A stretch of DNA of 64,000 bases from an uncultured Cocleimonas sp. (GCF_947495625.1 NZ_CANLZW010000004.1:1-64000), one strand, 5' to 3'; positions 47,360 through 56,724 are shown, counted from the first letter of the stretch. Notes: a model not told the origin generated them from the sequence alone. Numbers and translations are program-made.

Positions 47360-47929
47360 TTATTTTCCGCGAGAGTGACTTCCAGAACCAGCTCGTGATT
47401 TTGCACTTGGAGCTGCTTTACGAGGTGTCGCACGTTTCGCAGCAGGATTAGCACCCGTTGCACGCTGACGGCTCAACATATTACCAATCAACATACCCAT
47501 CAATAAGCCAGTTCCAGAAAAACCTGATTCTCTAACTTCTTCCTGAGAAGATGCAACCAGACGATTATTCTCTGAATCAACTTCAAGTTTAAACAGATCC
47601 GGTTCACCTTCATCCTGGATATTGTTATTGTTTTTATCTTCAAAACTCAGTAAAGAACCATCTTTTGCAGGCGTTACACCAATCGTTCCAGGAAGTAATG
47701 GTGGTTGTGCTGAATTCAGGTTGCTTTGATAAGTGCTTGAAAACTTCTCCATAACATTATCTTTATTAACATCTTCAGTACCTTCAAATTTAGTCATAGA
47801 GTCAGATGCTACACCTAATACACGATCTAAATCTGCAGTCGCTGATTTCGTTTGATCACAACCTGCCAGTAACACGGTGCTACAAATGATTGTCGTTGCA
47901 GCGAACGTTCCGATTTTTGCTAATTTCAT
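47360..47929 (-). CDS. Predicted lipoprotein of unknown function
   Basis: A 189-residue protein with a signal peptide and lipobox LLAGC (Cys24). The mature part has an acidic segment with FEDKNNNNIQDEGEPD, resembling a calcium-binding DxNxNxxxD loop, then a short hydrophobic helix GTGLLMGMLIGNML, and a basic C terminus rich in Arg, Ala, Lys and Ser. I do not recognise the family. It lies between the GNAT gene and the speE-like gene. Confidence 0.65.
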   Translation of the reverse strand: MKLAKIGTFAATTIICSTVLLAGCDQTKSATADLDRVLGVASDSMTKFEGTEDVNKDNVMEKFSSTYQSNLNSAQPPLLPGTIGVTPAKDGSLLSFEDKNNNNIQDEGEPDLFKLEVDSENNRLVASSQEEVRESGFSGTGLLMGMLIGNMLSRQRATGANPAAKRATPRKAAPSAKSRAGSGSHSRGK

Positions 47930-48052
47930 AATTTGTCCCTTAATCCTTGATTGATTCTATTTATCTATGTTTTATCTAAATTGTCAATTAGACTATATTG
48001 TGTAATGTTATTAATACTTTAGTGTTGTTAGTTTTATATAAAACGTTTATTT

Positions 48053-48877
48053 TTAAAAACGATAACTAAAATGCTGTTCGTGAAGACCATCTTCAAAATA
48101 GTCATCTAAAACGCCAGCATTGGTAAATCCTGCTGCGAGTATTGTTTCACTCACACCGCTGTAATTACTTGGAAAAGAAAGGAATACCGCTCTCCCTTCA
48201 TTCTGTCTCACATGATCCAGACCAATTTCGACATCTTCTACCGTCAATGGTTCTTCACCCTCATCGGTCCATCCAAAACTGTAAGTATCATCTGTTTCTG
48301 CTACCTCATAGACCGCATTGAATTTAACATTACGATCTTCCATTGGCGCCGATACTGCACCCGGCTCTTTGTCTTTTAAACGCAACCCCAGAATCAGCTG
48401 AGATTCGCCATCATCATAATAATCTTTATGCGTGATTTCGAGTTTGAATCCCATTGACTGATAAAGATGTAAAGCTGCTGCGTAGATTGCACCATCTTCA
48501 TCATCCACATAGTCACTGACTTTAACAAAAAGCTTTCTGCCACCAATCGCTTTTAGATGAGAAATGAGTTCTTGCAGCATTTTACGACCATGCCCTTGAT
48601 TGACATGATCTTCGTCGATATAAGTCCATGACAACCAATGCGTTTGATCGCATGCTGGTGGTGACATATAACCAGTGACACCAATTATCTTTCCTTCATG
48701 CTCCAAAACATATTGATCCATCACGCCACCAATTTCCTGATAGCCTGCTACTGCTTCTTCCGCATCATCTTCTTCGTGAGATTCAATGATTTTAAAAACC
48801 TTGCCAATATCGGAGGTTTCCATCTCTCTTAATAGTTTGAAAGAACCTGCGAATGTGCTGTCTGGAGAATCCTGCAT
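48053..48877 (-). CDS. GNAT-family N-acetyltransferase
   Basis: A 274-residue protein with an N-terminal GNAT domain (about 12-160): GKIIGVTGYM, the acceptor strand LSWTYIDEDHVNQGHGRKML with the acetyl-CoA loop (Q/R)xxGxG/A as NQGHGRK, and ALHLYQSMGFKLE. The C-terminal third resembles a second, non-catalytic alpha/beta unit. It starts two bases after speD ends, so the two are coupled; a polyamine or amino-acid acetylation role is an inference from this. Confidence 0.75.
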   Translation of the reverse strand: MQDSPDSTFAGSFKLLREMETSDIGKVFKIIESHEEDDAEEAVAGYQEIGGVMDQYVLEHEGKIIGVTGYMSPPACDQTHWLSWTYIDEDHVNQGHGRKMLQELISHLKAIGGRKLFVKVSDYVDDEDGAIYAAALHLYQSMGFKLEITHKDYYDDGESQLILGLRLKDKEPGAVSAPMEDRNVKFNAVYEVAETDDTYSFGWTDEGEEPLTVEDVEIGLDHVRQNEGRAVFLSFPSNYSGVSETILAAGFTNAGVLDDYFEDGLHEQHFSYRF

Positions 48878-48879
48878 AG

Positions 48880-49341
48880 TTAGTCTTTTATCTCTTTTTG
48901 CTTAAGCTTGTCGTTAACTCGACCGCGTAGGTGCTCAGTCACTTCAATATTATCGGTATTAAATGCCTTGGCAAAAACACCAATGGTTTTTTGAGGTTCT
49001 GTATCACCGCACATAAATACATCTAGAGCGGCGTAATCTCGCTCTGGCCACGTATGGATGCTGATATGCGATTCGGCTAATACTGCCACACCAGAAACAC
49101 CACCATTGGGTGTAAAGTGATGCAAATGAATGTGTAATAACGTCGCACCACTGATAGCAACAGCATCACGCAAAGCTTGCTCTATATGTTGCAAGTCATC
49201 TAATTGTGAAGCATCCCAGCAATCCAATAATAGATGTGTGCCGGCATAGTCGTAACCATCACCTTTATTAAATAAATCCTGAGTTTTCTCAGAATCTACA
49301 TGTGTTGGCCAAGCAGATGTTTTAGCGGGATTTTTCGTCAT
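48880..49341 (-). CDS. speD: S-adenosylmethionine decarboxylase proenzyme
   Basis: Pyruvoyl enzyme that makes decarboxylated SAM, the aminopropyl donor for spermidine. The 153-residue class 1B-type protein has the self-cleavage site between Glu90 and Ser91 in VLAESHISIHTWPE, the later Cys in FMCGD, and the GTHLLLDCWDA start. It heads the speD-GNAT-lipoprotein-speE stretch. Confidence 0.94.
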   Translation of the reverse strand: MTKNPAKTSAWPTHVDSEKTQDLFNKGDGYDYAGTHLLLDCWDASQLDDLQHIEQALRDAVAISGATLLHIHLHHFTPNGGVSGVAVLAESHISIHTWPERDYAALDVFMCGDTEPQKTIGVFAKAFNTDNIEVTEHLRGRVNDKLKQKEIKD

Positions 49342-49386
49342 AGGGAACGGAGTATAACGTGACTTTAAATTTAAGGTTATTTTTTT

Positions 49387-49402
49387 GTCCCCCCCCTACT
49401 AT
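49387..49402 (-). repeat. G6-motif repeat copy 12, degenerate
   Basis: GTCCCCCCCCTACTAT, a 14/16 match on the minus strand with eight C in a row. It pairs with the copy at 49438-49453 in the gap between htpX and speD. Confidence 0.7.
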
Positions 49403-49437
49403 TAGCATGTTTTTTTTAGATCTTAAAAAACTGCCCA

Positions 49438-49453
49438 AATGTAGGGGGGTGAC
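49438..49453 (+). repeat. G6-motif repeat copy 13
   Basis: AATGTAGGGGGGTGAC, 15/16. It lies 62 bases after the htpX stop and forms the htpX-proximal arm of the hairpin with 49387-49402, across a loop of 35 bases. Confidence 0.85.
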
Positions 49454-49514
49454 TAAAAATGATTAAATAAATTGTTTTTGCATTTACAATGAGTACTTCA
49501 AATTAGAACCTTGA

Positions 49515-50426
49515 TTAGTACTTGGTATTTTCTAGTGCAGCAATACGCTCTTCTAGTGGTGGATGCGTCATGAATAATTTTTTCAAGCCATCACCCATGC
49601 CTCCAGCAATACCAAACGCAGCCATTTCACCGGGTAGATCATGTGGCTGATTAACTTGCTGAAGTTTGCGTAATGCCGCAATCATTTTTTCACGGCCGGC
49701 TAATTCTGCACCACCTTTATCAGCATGGAATTCTCTATAACGTGAGAACCACATCACCACCATGCTCGCGAGGAAACCAAGTAATACTTGAGCGACCATT
49801 GATACAATGAAGTAAGTTGCGCCATAGCTTGAACCGCTGTTCTGGCTACCGCGATTGAGTGCTGAGTTAACCAGGTGAGCAATCACACGGGAGAAGAAAA
49901 TAACAAAGGTATTCATCACACCTTGTAATAAGGTCTGTGTCACCATATCGCCATTCGCTACGTGAGCCATTTCATGACCCAGCACAGCCTCTACTTCATC
50001 AGCAGTCATATGTTCTAGCAAACCGGTACTAACGGCTACTAGCGCGTTATTTTTGCGAGCGCCTGTAGCGAACGCATTCGGTTCGTTAGCGTGAAAAATT
50101 CCCACATCCGGCATATCAATACCTACTTTGTCTGCCTGACGTTTAACCACATCAAACAACCAGCGTTCTTGTCTTGATGTTGGATTTTCGATTAATTGAA
50201 CACCCATGCTTTTTATTGCTGAGCCTTTTGACATCAACAAACTGATAAAAGAACCAGCAAAGCCTAAAACAATAGACATAACGGCGATATAGCCAAACTG
50301 TGCCGGCAAGCCCATTTCTGCCAACTTTCCTGAAATACCAAAAGTGGCATCTAGAATATTCCAAACAAGTCCCAACACCGCAATGATTGCGAAGTTAGTG
50401 GCTAGTAGTAAAAATACTCGTTTCAT
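49515..50426 (-). CDS. htpX: Membrane protease HtpX
   Basis: Zinc metalloprotease of the inner membrane that clears misfolded membrane proteins. The 303-residue protein has two N-terminal transmembrane helices, the HExxH motif at 151-155 (GHEMAHVANGD), two further helices (about 160-225), and the third ligand Glu in REFHADKGGAELAG. It stands alone, flanked by a G6-motif hairpin downstream. Confidence 0.96.
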   Translation of the reverse strand: MKRVFLLLATNFAIIAVLGLVWNILDATFGISGKLAEMGLPAQFGYIAVMSIVLGFAGSFISLLMSKGSAIKSMGVQLIENPTSRQERWLFDVVKRQADKVGIDMPDVGIFHANEPNAFATGARKNNALVAVSTGLLEHMTADEVEAVLGHEMAHVANGDMVTQTLLQGVMNTFVIFFSRVIAHLVNSALNRGSQNSGSSYGATYFIVSMVAQVLLGFLASMVVMWFSRYREFHADKGGAELAGREKMIAALRKLQQVNQPHDLPGEMAAFGIAGGMGDGLKKLFMTHPPLEERIAALENTKY

Positions 50427-50659
50427 AGTGTTCGTGTCTCTCTTTAGTAAAAAGTCGGTTTCTATAAAAATAAAAAAACCGGGTAAATTTTAATTATGTG
50501 ATTAATTGTGTGATTAATAATAACTAAGCGTTACTTATCTAGAGAGTATATATGGCTGATTAGTTCAGTTTACAAGCGAGATACAGTATTTTTTAATAAA
50601 ATAAAAATTTATAACTGAGATCAATATTCTGAGTTAACACGTTAATAAATTGCAAGGAG

Positions 50660-51247
50660 CTAGAAGTTAAGTAAAACCACCAATAACCATAAAAAACAAA
50701 TTAATATGCCGCCAGACAGAATTGCTAAATGATGGGATCGACGTGAATTCCTTAAATTTCTGATTAATACAGATTCTTCCGGATCTTTCGGATTGATATA
50801 AGCCGATAATTCATAGCCCACCTTTAACGCCGACCACCATTTTTCGTTTTCTGTAAGGGTCTCTCCCCAGATATTGGATTCAGCACACCAGATATTTTGT
50901 TTTTCTAATGAAACGGTTTTACTGGCATAGGTATTGTCGTTGACTATGTAGTGATATTTAATCTCGGGATAAAAGTACTTTACCGAACCTGAAGTGCCTT
51001 CTGTTTGCTCATCAGTAACTTCACGAATTGACTCAATTTTTGCTTTTTCCAGATTCCAACTCTGTAGATCACCATATCGTTTTAAAATTCGTAATGAGTA
51101 AAACACCATTGCAGCGCCAATCATTAGAATCAAATGATGTGCTATTTCGGGAAACATAAATATACAAAGTGCAAAAACGAATAACGCAGCAAATAATTTA
51201 ACCGAGAAGCTTAAAATTTTATATGTGGGTTTTGATAGTTCTGACAT
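50660..51247 (-). CDS. DUF3592-like membrane protein
   Basis: A 195-residue protein with two N-terminal helices (about 13-50), a soluble beta-rich domain with FYPEIKYHYIVNDNTYAS and a VGYELSAYINPKDPEESVL stretch, and a C-terminal helix (about 173-193). The Y-x-P-x-I-x-Y-x-Y and NP-x-(D/N)P-x-x-S patterns fit DUF3592. No function is known for the family. It lies alone between htpX and a divergent aminotransferase gene. Confidence 0.7.
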   Translation of the reverse strand: MSELSKPTYKILSFSVKLFAALFVFALCIFMFPEIAHHLILMIGAAMVFYSLRILKRYGDLQSWNLEKAKIESIREVTDEQTEGTSGSVKYFYPEIKYHYIVNDNTYASKTVSLEKQNIWCAESNIWGETLTENEKWWSALKVGYELSAYINPKDPEESVLIRNLRNSRRSHHLAILSGGILICFLWLLVVLLNF

Positions 51248-51485
51248 TGATTTCTATGATTCTTTTTTTAAGTTCTGTTTTGGGTTTTATTTTAATTATT
51301 TACGGTCAATTCTGGATAATTGTAACCAAGGTTAAACGAATACACGCTGAACAGAATCATCGTAACTGTTTGATTCTCAGACATATCCCAAAATAGACAG
51401 CAACTACCGACTAAAACTAATCAACAGCAGTTGAGAATTTGCTATGATCTTCATCCTATTTATTAACTTCCCAAACTAAACTATC

Positions 51486-52784
51486 GTGCGACAGAATCTA
51501 TTACGCGCTGACAGCGCTCTTTTAAGTTATCCCATTCGTGAAGTTGTCATTATCGGGAAACAACTCGAAAAACTCGGAGATTTTTCCATGATCTGGGAAA
51601 ATATCGGAGACCCTGTAGCTGCCGGCGAACCCGTACCTGCCTGGATGCACGATGTGATTCAGGAACAAGTCGCTACCGATAGAAGCTTTGCCTACACCGA
51701 AACCAAAGGCGCTTTGGCCGCTCGCGAATACGTGCTGGAACACTTCTCTGATAAAAAGAAATGCACCGTCGAAGATATTCTATTTTTTAATGGCTTGGGT
51801 GAAGCGATTAATAAGGTGATGAACAATCTACCCAAAGAAACACGCGTACTGGTGCCCTCACCCACTTACCCATCGCACGCTACTGCAGAATCTATGCATG
51901 CCGGTTGTGCCTTTCTCAGCTATTCGCTGGACCCTGAAAATAATTGGGAACCTGATGTCGAAGAAATAGAAAATAAGGTTAAATATAATGACAATGTCGT
52001 TGGTATTCTGGTAATTAATCCAAACAATCCAACAGGCAGTGTTTACAAACGTGAAACACTGGAAAAAATTGTCGCGATTGCCAAAAAATACGATTGTTTT
52101 CTGATCTTTGATGAAATCTATCATCACATGATATTTGATGGCGTTAAAACCACGCTTTTACATGAAATCGTTCAGGATGTTCCTGGCATAAGCATGAAAG
52201 GAATCAGTAAAGACATTCCCTGGCCCGGTTCTCGCTGTGGCTGGATTGAAGTCTATAACGCTGAAAAAGATATAAATTTCAAAGGCTTTATCGAAATTAT
52301 ACTGCTTACCAAAATGCTTGAAGTTTGCTCAACCACCTTACCGCAAATTGTTTTACCGCATTTATATGAACACCCCGAGTATGAGTGTTATTTGCAAGGC
52401 CGCATCCGAAAATATGAAGAGCGTGCCAATGAAGCCTGTGAGTTTTTCAGCCACATTCCGCATGTTCGCGTAAATAAGCCCAAAGGTGTTTTCTACTTAG
52501 TGGTGGAGCTACTAAATTTACCGCGAAACACACTGGATTCAGTAAATAAGCAAGTTCGATTGTTTCTTGATGATCTTGAACAGACGCCTGAAAGCCTTTC
52601 TAAAAATACAGATTTTCAATTTGCTTATGAGCTTATGGGTTCAGAAGGTATCTGCGTAGTGCCATTAACAGGCTTTAGTTCTGATAGAAATGGTTTCCGC
52701 ATGACCCTGCTTCAGGAAAACGATGAGATTTTTACTAAAACATTAGAAAAAATAGGTCGAGCGATTAATATTTATTACTCTTAG
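51486..52784 (+). CDS. Pyridoxal phosphate-dependent aminotransferase, class I
   Basis: A 432-residue fold-type I aminotransferase. The PLP lysine is Lys242 in MKGISKDIPWPGSRCGW; Asn180 and Asp209 lie in VINPNNPTGSV and LIFDEIYHH. It starts at GTG 51486 (MRQNLLRADS), which keeps the substrate-binding N terminus. It resembles AlaA/aspartate aminotransferase-like enzymes but is longer than either, with an insert near 350-385; substrate cannot be assigned. Confidence 0.85.
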   Translation: MRQNLLRADSALLSYPIREVVIIGKQLEKLGDFSMIWENIGDPVAAGEPVPAWMHDVIQEQVATDRSFAYTETKGALAAREYVLEHFSDKKKCTVEDILFFNGLGEAINKVMNNLPKETRVLVPSPTYPSHATAESMHAGCAFLSYSLDPENNWEPDVEEIENKVKYNDNVVGILVINPNNPTGSVYKRETLEKIVAIAKKYDCFLIFDEIYHHMIFDGVKTTLLHEIVQDVPGISMKGISKDIPWPGSRCGWIEVYNAEKDINFKGFIEIILLTKMLEVCSTTLPQIVLPHLYEHPEYECYLQGRIRKYEERANEACEFFSHIPHVRVNKPKGVFYLVVELLNLPRNTLDSVNKQVRLFLDDLEQTPESLSKNTDFQFAYELMGSEGICVVPLTGFSSDRNGFRMTLLQENDEIFTKTLEKIGRAINIYYS

Positions 52785-52800
52785 AAAATAACATTAGAAT

Positions 52801-52816
52801 GTCACCCCCACACTTT
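52801..52816 (-). repeat. G6-motif repeat copy 14, variant arm
   Basis: GTCACCCCCACACTTT, 14/16, 17 bases after the aminotransferase stop. It pairs with 52854-52869 as a bidirectional hairpin with flanking GGC/GCC. Confidence 0.75.
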
Positions 52817-52853
52817 AAGGCACTTTTTATCTCATTTATAAAAAAAACGCCTA

Positions 52854-52869
52854 AAAGTGGGGAGGTGAC
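52854..52869 (+). repeat. G6-motif repeat copy 15, variant arm
   Basis: AAAGTGGGGAGGTGAC, 14/16. It is the second arm of the hairpin with 52801-52816, between the convergent aminotransferase and flavodoxin-like genes. Both arms differ from the consensus in the G run and can still pair over most of their length. Confidence 0.75.
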
Positions 52870-52902
52870 TTAATTTATAATTCAAATCTTAAAACACAGA
52901 TA

Positions 52903-53373
52903 CTAAAATATACCAGCATCCAGACCTGCCGCCATCGTCATTCCCAGTTCTTCTACCTCTTGTAAAAACGAAGATTGGTAATCCCCTTGCAGAATTACAG
53001 TTTGATGAACAGCTTTCCAGCGTAATCCTGTAATGATTTTTTCCATAGCCTGTTTTGTGCCCGAACCATCTATGCCTGCCCGGATAAAAATACTGTAAGG
53101 AAGCGCTTCGGTATGTTCCAGACAAGGGTAATAAATACGATCAAAAAAATCTTTCATCGCACCACTCATATAGCCGAAATTTTCGGTGGTTCCTAATAGA
53201 ATGGCGTCGCAGTCAAGAACATCATCTGCAGTGGTTTTTAGAGGTTGAGTGAGTTTTACTTGAACGGAATCAAAGTCGGGATGTGATGCTCCGCGTAAAG
53301 CAGCTTCGGCTAATAACTGAGTATTAGCCGAAGGCATATGTGCAACAATCAATAGTTTCTTTTTGGCGGTCAT
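52903..53373 (-). CDS. Flavodoxin-family / NADPH-dependent FMN reductase-like protein
   Basis: A 156-residue flavodoxin-fold protein with the phosphate-binding loop region HMPSANTQLLAEAAL and the isoalloxazine-side segment LLGTTENFGYMSGAMKDFFDR typical of NAD(P)H:quinone or FMN reductases. Partner and substrate are unknown. It is convergent with the aminotransferase and lies upstream of nothing co-directional within 90 bases except the uspA gene behind it. Confidence 0.8.
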   Translation of the reverse strand: MTAKKKLLIVAHMPSANTQLLAEAALRGASHPDFDSVQVKLTQPLKTTADDVLDCDAILLGTTENFGYMSGAMKDFFDRIYYPCLEHTEALPYSIFIRAGIDGSGTKQAMEKIITGLRWKAVHQTVILQGDYQSSFLQEVEELGMTMAAGLDAGIF

Positions 53374-53463
53374 TTGCCAACATTATGCGGACTTAACCTA
53401 AATCTGTAAACTATGCTTCTCTTACTCGCATATCTTCAGAGTAAGTAAACCCAGAATAAAATT

Positions 53464-53871
53464 CTAACGTTCTACTAATACTGGACATTGTGCATGACGA
53501 ACCACTTTCGCCGCAGTCGAGCCAAGTAAGTAATCTTTAAGACCCGGGCGATGTGAATTTATAATGATTAGGCCTGCTTCGTTTTCTTCTGCAGACTCAA
53601 TAATGTTTGCGTAAGAACCGCCTTTACGCACTTCTATTTCAGCTTTAACACCTGCTTTATCAGCAATCGCTTGTAGGTCTGCTTTAGCCGAAGCAATGTG
53701 ATCAACTTCGATATCATCCGGTAGTTCAATCAATGCATATGCAGGAATATCATCTAGCACGTGCAATAAAGTAATTTTGCCATTACTTAGAAGTTTTTCT
53801 GCTTTTTGTAAAGATTCTATAGTTTGCTGATCATGGGCAAAATCTGCGGGAACTAGAATATTGTCGTACAT
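53464..53871 (-). CDS. Universal stress protein, UspA family
   Basis: A 135-residue UspA-domain protein. The N-terminal NILVPADFAHDQQT, the LLHVLDDIP strand, and the C-terminal ATP-loop segment INSHRPGLKDYLLGSTAAKVVRHAQCPVLV (read G-x2-G-type, with GS before the helix) fit the ATP-binding class. AGGAG lies seven bases before the ATG. It is monocistronic. Confidence 0.9.
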   Translation of the reverse strand: MYDNILVPADFAHDQQTIESLQKAEKLLSNGKITLLHVLDDIPAYALIELPDDIEVDHIASAKADLQAIADKAGVKAEIEVRKGGSYANIIESAEENEAGLIIINSHRPGLKDYLLGSTAAKVVRHAQCPVLVER

Positions 53872-54071
53872 GGTTTAACTCCTAAAAAATATTAAATATA
53901 TGTATCAAATACGATTCCTCATCTCTCAATGAGTTTGTATGTCTTATTAATAGCTTACTTTAGAGTAACTTGCTTCTAAACTCGTAATATTAGCGACTTA
54001 TATCAATTAATATTTATAGAATAATATCTGTTTTGGGTTAATTTAAAACACATGTGGTTTAGTTAGATAAC

Positions 54072-54094
54072 AAAAACCCCCTAAAAGTAGGGGG
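54072..54094 (-). terminator. Intrinsic terminator after rmlB built from the G6 motif
   Basis: On the minus strand CCCCCTA (54094-54088) pairs with TAGGGGG (54083-54077) over a CTTT loop and is followed by five T. It lies 55 bases after the rmlB stop and ends the rmlCDB operon. Confidence 0.85.
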
Positions 54095-54099
54095 GTGTC
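54084..54099 (+). repeat. G6-motif repeat copy 16, within a terminator
   Basis: AAAGTAGGGGGGTGTC, 15/16, preceded by CCCCCTA. It is the left half of the rmlB terminator when read on the minus strand. The 277-base gap up to uspA holds nothing else I recognise. Confidence 0.88.
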
Positions 54100-54148
54100 A
54101 TTTTATAATAATTTACTTACTTAACTAGCTTACAGATGTTAGCTAGGC

Positions 54149-55219
54149 TCAGCTAACAAGCAAAGGTCTCCACCATTCTTCATTATCAAGATACCAGTCA
54201 ATGGTTTTTTGAATTCCGGTTTCAAACGTTTCATCAGGCTCATAGCCCAGTTCTTTCTTGAACTTGCTGGCATCAATTGCATAACGCCAGTCATGCCCTG
54301 CTCTATCTTCTACAAAGGTAATTAAATCGGCTGATTTTTTACCATTTGCCGGAGCTGCTTCCGGGTATCGTTTTGCCAGTTCAGGATTCTCGGCAAAACG
54401 TTTATCCATCGATTCACAAAGCAGATGAATAATATCCATATTATTCCACTCATTGTTACCACCGATATTGTAGATATCGCCAACTTTATCGCTGGCTAAG
54501 ATGAGATCAATTCCTTTTGCATGATCGTCTACGTACAACCAGTCACGTACGTTCTTGCCAGTACCATATACCGGTAAGTTTTTATTACGCAGAATATTAG
54601 TCAAAAATAGTGGAATCAATTTTTCAGGGTATTGATAAGGGCCATAGTTATTTGAACAGTTTGTAGTACTGACATTCAATCCAAAGGTATGGTGATATGC
54701 ACGTACAATATGGTCTGATGACGCTTTACTCGCTGAATACGGAGAATTTGGCGCATATACATGCTCTTCAGTAAAACCTGGGGAATCATCGTCTAATTCG
54801 CCATACACTTCATCTGTGGATACATGATGAAAACGATGATTGGGTTTAGCCGTGTCTTCGTTCTCAATCCACACTCTACGTGCAGCTTTCAAGATATTGT
54901 GCGTACCGATGACATTGGTTTCAAGGAAGATATCAGGACCTGAGATAGAGCGATCCACATGACTTTCCGCAGCAAAGTTTACAATCGTATCCAGATCTTC
55001 TTCTACTAATAGTTTTTCAACCAAAGCCTGATCCGCAATACTGCCTTCTACAAATTTAAAATTAGGTTTGTCTTTTAAGGCATCTAAGCTAGGTTCATTA
55101 CCTGCATAAGTAAGCGCATCCAATACGACCATATGATCTTCAGGATAATTTCTCATCCAGTAATAAACAAAGTTTGCACCAATAAAACCAGCGCCACCTG
55201 TGACTAATAATCTTCTCAT
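54149..55219 (-). CDS. rmlB: dTDP-glucose 4,6-dehydratase
   Basis: Second step of dTDP-rhamnose synthesis. The 356-residue extended short-chain dehydrogenase has the NAD loop TGGAGFIGANF (residues 7-17), the active-site STDEVYGEL, and YSASKASSDH with the Tyr-Lys pair. It is the last gene of rmlC-rmlD-rmlB on the minus strand, 48 bases after rmlD. Confidence 0.97.
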   Translation of the reverse strand: MRRLLVTGGAGFIGANFVYYWMRNYPEDHMVVLDALTYAGNEPSLDALKDKPNFKFVEGSIADQALVEKLLVEEDLDTIVNFAAESHVDRSISGPDIFLETNVIGTHNILKAARRVWIENEDTAKPNHRFHHVSTDEVYGELDDDSPGFTEEHVYAPNSPYSASKASSDHIVRAYHHTFGLNVSTTNCSNNYGPYQYPEKLIPLFLTNILRNKNLPVYGTGKNVRDWLYVDDHAKGIDLILASDKVGDIYNIGGNNEWNNMDIIHLLCESMDKRFAENPELAKRYPEAAPANGKKSADLITFVEDRAGHDWRYAIDASKFKKELGYEPDETFETGIQKTIDWYLDNEEWWRPLLVS

Positions 55220-55267
55220 TCTTATATTCTCTCTTTTAAGCCTTTTCTAGCACTTATCAACAAATAA

Positions 55268-56137
55268 CTAATTAGCTTTTAACTCTTTCATCATATTGCG
55301 TAACGCTACCCGCCAATGATCACTCTTTAGCCGAAGCTCTTTCCATGTCACTGTTTTATCTAATACGCTGTAACAAGGTCGACTTGCTGGCGTTGGATAA
55401 TCAGCTGTTGTAATGGGGTTGATAGTGATCTCTTTATCCAATAGACCTAGTGATACGCCCTCTTCCATAATGGCATAGGCAAAATCGTACCAACTAGCCA
55501 CGCCGGCATCAGACCAATGGTGGAATCCTGTTGTGTCTAACTCTATTGCTTTCCATACCGCATTTGCTAAAGAGTTTGCCCAGGTAGGTGTACCTATTTG
55601 ATCTGCAATAATGCCAAGCTCTTCTCTTTCTTGCATAAAGCGCAACATGGTTTTAACAAAGTTACTGCCATGGGATGAATACAACCAGGATGTTCTAATG
55701 ATCAAAGCATCATCACCCAGTATTTCTGCAACCAGATTATCTCCATCGCGTTTGGTTTTGCCATAATAACCATCTGGATCGGTAACTGCATCAACCTTAT
55801 AAGGTGAACAGGCTTTCCCATCAAAGACAAAGTCAGTTGAAATCTGTACGAGTTTTATATGATTATCTTTCGCTGCTTGCGCCAGATTTTTGGCACCCGT
55901 GGTATTGATTGCTATTGCTAGGTCGGTTTCTTCTTCTGCTTTATCGACAGCCGTGTAAGCAGCGGAATTAATAATCACATCAGGCTTTTGTTGCTGAATA
56001 TATGCGTTCACCGCTTGAGCATCAGTGATGTCTAAAGCATCTTTATCCGTAGCTAAACATTCGAATCCATCAGGTAAACTTCTTTGTAATTCGAAACCTA
56101 ATTGACCATCTGCTCCAGTAATCAGTACTTTTTTCAT
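55268..56137 (-). CDS. rmlD: dTDP-4-dehydrorhamnose reductase
   Basis: Final step of dTDP-rhamnose synthesis. The 289-residue protein has ITGADGQLGFEL (N-terminal cofactor loop), STDFVFDGKACSPY, YYGKTKRDGD with the Tyr-Lys pair, and RTSWLYSSHGSNFVKTML. It lies 38 bases after rmlC. Confidence 0.96.
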   Translation of the reverse strand: MKKVLITGADGQLGFELQRSLPDGFECLATDKDALDITDAQAVNAYIQQQKPDVIINSAAYTAVDKAEEETDLAIAINTTGAKNLAQAAKDNHIKLVQISTDFVFDGKACSPYKVDAVTDPDGYYGKTKRDGDNLVAEILGDDALIIRTSWLYSSHGSNFVKTMLRFMQEREELGIIADQIGTPTWANSLANAVWKAIELDTTGFHHWSDAGVASWYDFAYAIMEEGVSLGLLDKEITINPITTADYPTPASRPCYSVLDKTVTWKELRLKSDHWRVALRNMMKELKAN

Positions 56138-56175
56138 TTAAATAAGTCTCTAGTGATAGTTAGATGATGAAAAAA

Positions 56176-56724
56176 TTAAGCAAAAGTTTCTGCATCAGCA
56201 AACCCTGGAGCAGCCGCATCTTTATCAGAAAGAATTGGTTCTTTTCCATCGACCAGTGGCCAAGCTATATTGAGCTGCTTATCATTCCACAAAAGGCTTC
56301 TTTCATGTTCTGGGGCATAATAATCGGTACATTTGTAGACAAATTCTGCCGTTTCGCTGATCACATAAAAGCCATGTGCGAACCCTGGTGGAACCCAAAG
56401 CATTTTTTTATTTTCTTCGGATAATTCAAGGCCGACTGACTCGCCAAATGTTGGAGAACTTTTGCGCATATCAACGGCAACATCATATACAGAACCTTGA
56501 ACAACACGAACTAACTTACCTTGTGTTTGTTCTATTTGATAATGCAAACCACGTAGTATGCCTTGTGCTGATTTACTGTGATTGTCCTGAACAAAGTCAT
56601 AATCAATGCCATTCTCTGCACTGGTCTTACGCTGCCAGGTTTCCATAAAAAAGCCACGATGATCGCCAAACACAGTCGGTTCAATCAAAATGACATCTGG
56701 AATATTTGTAGGGATAAATTTCAT
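56176..56724 (-). CDS. rmlC: dTDP-4-dehydrorhamnose 3,5-epimerase
   Basis: Third step of dTDP-rhamnose synthesis. The start at 56724 gives a 182-residue protein, the family length; the frame is open 46 codons further but that would run into the divergent protease gene. The cupin fold shows GDHRGFFMETWQ, DNHSKSAQGILRGLHYQ with the catalytic His, VDMRKSSPTFG and PPGFAHGF. It heads rmlCDB. rmlA, needed for dTDP-glucose, is not in the window. Confidence 0.95.
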   Translation of the reverse strand: MKFIPTNIPDVILIEPTVFGDHRGFFMETWQRKTSAENGIDYDFVQDNHSKSAQGILRGLHYQIEQTQGKLVRVVQGSVYDVAVDMRKSSPTFGESVGLELSEENKKMLWVPPGFAHGFYVISETAEFVYKCTDYYAPEHERSLLWNDKQLNIAWPLVDGKEPILSDKDAAAPGFADAETFA

